DNA of 64,000 nt from DAISKN01 sp963716925. Lineage in GTDB: Bacteria; Acidobacteriota; Vicinamibacteria; Marinacidobacterales; SMYC01. The notes under the pieces were generated by a model. The model had not been told where the DNA came from and made no database searches. It saw only the letters and a list, made by a program, of their open reading frames with translations. Positions 62,869 through 64,000 of this stretch are shown here, one piece after another; within the stretch, counting starts at the first letter, position 1, and the number at the start of each line of letters is the position of its first letter. A program made the translations under genes and the position numbers. Location of the stretch: NCBI GenBank assembly GCA_963716925.1, contig CAVQUX010000010.1, forward strand, positions 868,001 to 932,000, given 5' to 3'.

Positions 62869-64000
62869 CGCAGTTGTTTCCCCCGAAAAACGGCCGGTCT
62901 TCGCGCGAGAAGGCCGTCGTAGACCTCTGAATAGCGCGCCATCATACCGTCGAGGCCGAACTCGCTTTCGGCGCGCGCGCGACCCGCGCGTCCCTGTTCC
63001 CGCCGCAGCCGCTCGTCATCGACGTAGCGAGCCAGAACCGCTGCGAGCATCTCCGGGTCCCGCGGCGGAACCAGGGTGCCGGTGACTCCGTTCTCCACCA
63101 GCTCGGCGTTTCCTCCCACGCCCGTGGCGACGACGGGAAGCCCGCTCGCCATGGCTTCGAGGATGGTGTTCGAGATTCCTTCCACCCGGGAGGAAAGCGC
63201 GAACAGGTCGACCGAATGCAGCACCGACGCCACGTCGTCCCGCTCTCCCACGAGCCAGGCGTGCCGGTCGGCATCGGCCTCGCTCAGCACCCGGCGCACG
63301 TCCTCGAGCAGAGGGCCGTCGCCCACCAGGACGAGGCAGGCCTTGGAGCCATACCCTCTTTGGACGAGGCGCACGAACGCTCTCGCGAGGGTCACCGGGT
63401 CCTTCACTTCTTGCATCCGCGTGACCGAGCCGATGACCACTCTCCCGGACGGGTCGAATGGGGCACCCGCGAAAAAGGAACCATCCCTCGCCTCGGGACG
63501 AAACCTATCGAGGTCGACTCCGTTCATGATGCGGACGACTTTCGCCGCCGGGATGCCCACGGTTCCCAGGAGATACCGCTCCAGGTCACGGGAGAGAGCG
63601 ATGAAACGATGGACGAGCGGAGAGAGCGTCTTCCGCAGACAGCCGGTAGCGCCGGACGGTCCCGTCCGGGTCCTGCACGTCGCGGCCGTGCTCTCCGTGG
63701 ACCCGATAGGGGACCATCGCCGCCGCGGCCGCGGCGACGGCCTCGATGGCCGCGAGGTTCCTCGTATGGACGACCGCCGGCCTCAGGCTGCGAAACGCCC
63801 GGAACAGGCGCGAATGGAGACCCAGGTCGTGACCGGGCTTCTTTCCGAGGTTGACGATGGGTACGTCGTCTCGAGAGATGCGCTTCGCAAAATCCGTGCT
63901 GTCGCGTGAGGCTCACGATCGGCGTGTCGATAGCGATCGGCCGGCAACCGGTTGATCAGGTTCACCAGACCGTTCTCCATCCCGCCGACGTCGAGCCGGT
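62856..64000 (-). CDS. XrtA-associated sugar transferase/GT4 (TIGR03088-like), 5'-truncated, frame-disrupted
   Basis: The last ~380 residues of a GT4-type glycosyltransferase; the N-terminus is beyond the window. Segments are RLDVGGMENGLVNLINRLPADRYRH, VPIVNLGKKPGHDLGLHSRLFRAFRSLRPAVVHTRNLAAIEA (in part), VPYRVHGEHGRDVQDPDG, IPAAKVVRIMNGVDLDRFRPEARDG, ASVLHSVDLFALSSRVEGISNTILEAMASGLPVVATGVGG. Frames change near 63.9, 63.8 and 63.6 kb. It matches sugar transferases of PEP-CTERM/EpsH1 systems. Its stop overlaps the start of the amidotransferase by 13 bases. Confidence 0.82.

Overview
This is a high-GC window (roughly two-thirds G+C by eye). The gene content suggests a soil- or sediment-type Acidobacteriota: a large secreted sortilin/BNR-repeat protein, a cyclic-nucleotide-binding/DUF4388 protein, paired imidazolonepropionase-like amidohydrolases, an M19 dipeptidase lipoprotein, TonB-C-terminus proteins and an exosortase-A (XrtA/EpsH)-type exopolysaccharide locus. 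The phylum is inferred from these families, because the window has no rRNA. The only RNA gene seen is a tRNA-Phe. No CRISPR array, prophage or complete insertion sequence was recognised.

Layout. 0-3.3 kb: two consecutive amidohydrolases (the first cut by the window edge, the second lacking the usual metal ligands), a cupin protein and a membrane protein. 3.3-8.3 kb: a radical SAM gene translationally coupled to a DEAD-box helicase, tRNA-Phe, a Uma2-type gene and recA. 8.3-15 kb: a small membrane protein, then a leftward operon (DciA/DUF721, thiolase, 3-hydroxyacyl-CoA dehydrogenase, HEAT/TonB-like protein), then a rightward run (MocA-like nucleotidyltransferase, coiled-coil protein, Maf). 15-16 kb: a visibly lower-GC patch with one conserved hypothetical. 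16-21 kb: phosphatase, TolB-like and secreted genes, a dolichol-kinase-like membrane protein, a possible small mobile element, and lysine 6-aminotransferase. 21-25.7 kb: CNB/DUF4388 protein, secreted protein, a LytS/LytR-type two-component pair and a recombinase-domain fragment. 26-31.5 kb: DUF4143 ATPase, serpin, ZIP transporter, phosphohexomutase and a MazEF-type toxin-antitoxin pair with a clear operator. 31.5-34.3 kb: S15 hydrolase and a VOC protein. 34.4-38.2 kb: a tight three-gene signalling operon (STAS protein, large hybrid kinase, receiver-ATPase fusion). 38.2-45.2 kb: dipeptidase, rpmB, monooxygenase-like protein, a second DUF4143 ATPase, and an asparaginase-domain protein coupled to the sortilin-like protein. 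45.3-64 kb: exopolysaccharide locus with a rightward arm (export protein, beta-barrel, Wzz-like protein, tyrosine-kinase-like ATPase, TPR lipoprotein, asparagine synthetase-like protein) and a leftward arm (three glycosyltransferases, XrtA-type amidotransferase, CapK-like adenylating enzyme). A RelE/XRE toxin-antitoxin pair and a Uma2 gene sit where the arms converge.

How the genes work together. The clearest functional unit is the EPS locus, where kinase, chain-length protein, export channel and TPR lipoprotein would serve polymer export while the leftward arm makes or modifies the polymer. The signalling operon at 34.4-38.2 kb joins a His-Asp phosphorelay to a partner-switching module (STAS antagonist plus RsbW-like ATPase) and is the best candidate for an unusual regulatory system.

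A major caution: almost every EPS gene from 47.8 to 64 kb changes reading frame several times without losing protein similarity, and isolated shifts occur near 11.39, 30.11 and 33.76 kb. Two isolated shifts lie in CG repeats and one in the toxin gene lies in an A run. This looks more like uncorrected indels in a long-read assembly than mass pseudogenisation. Coordinates for those genes mark the whole reconstructed coding span.
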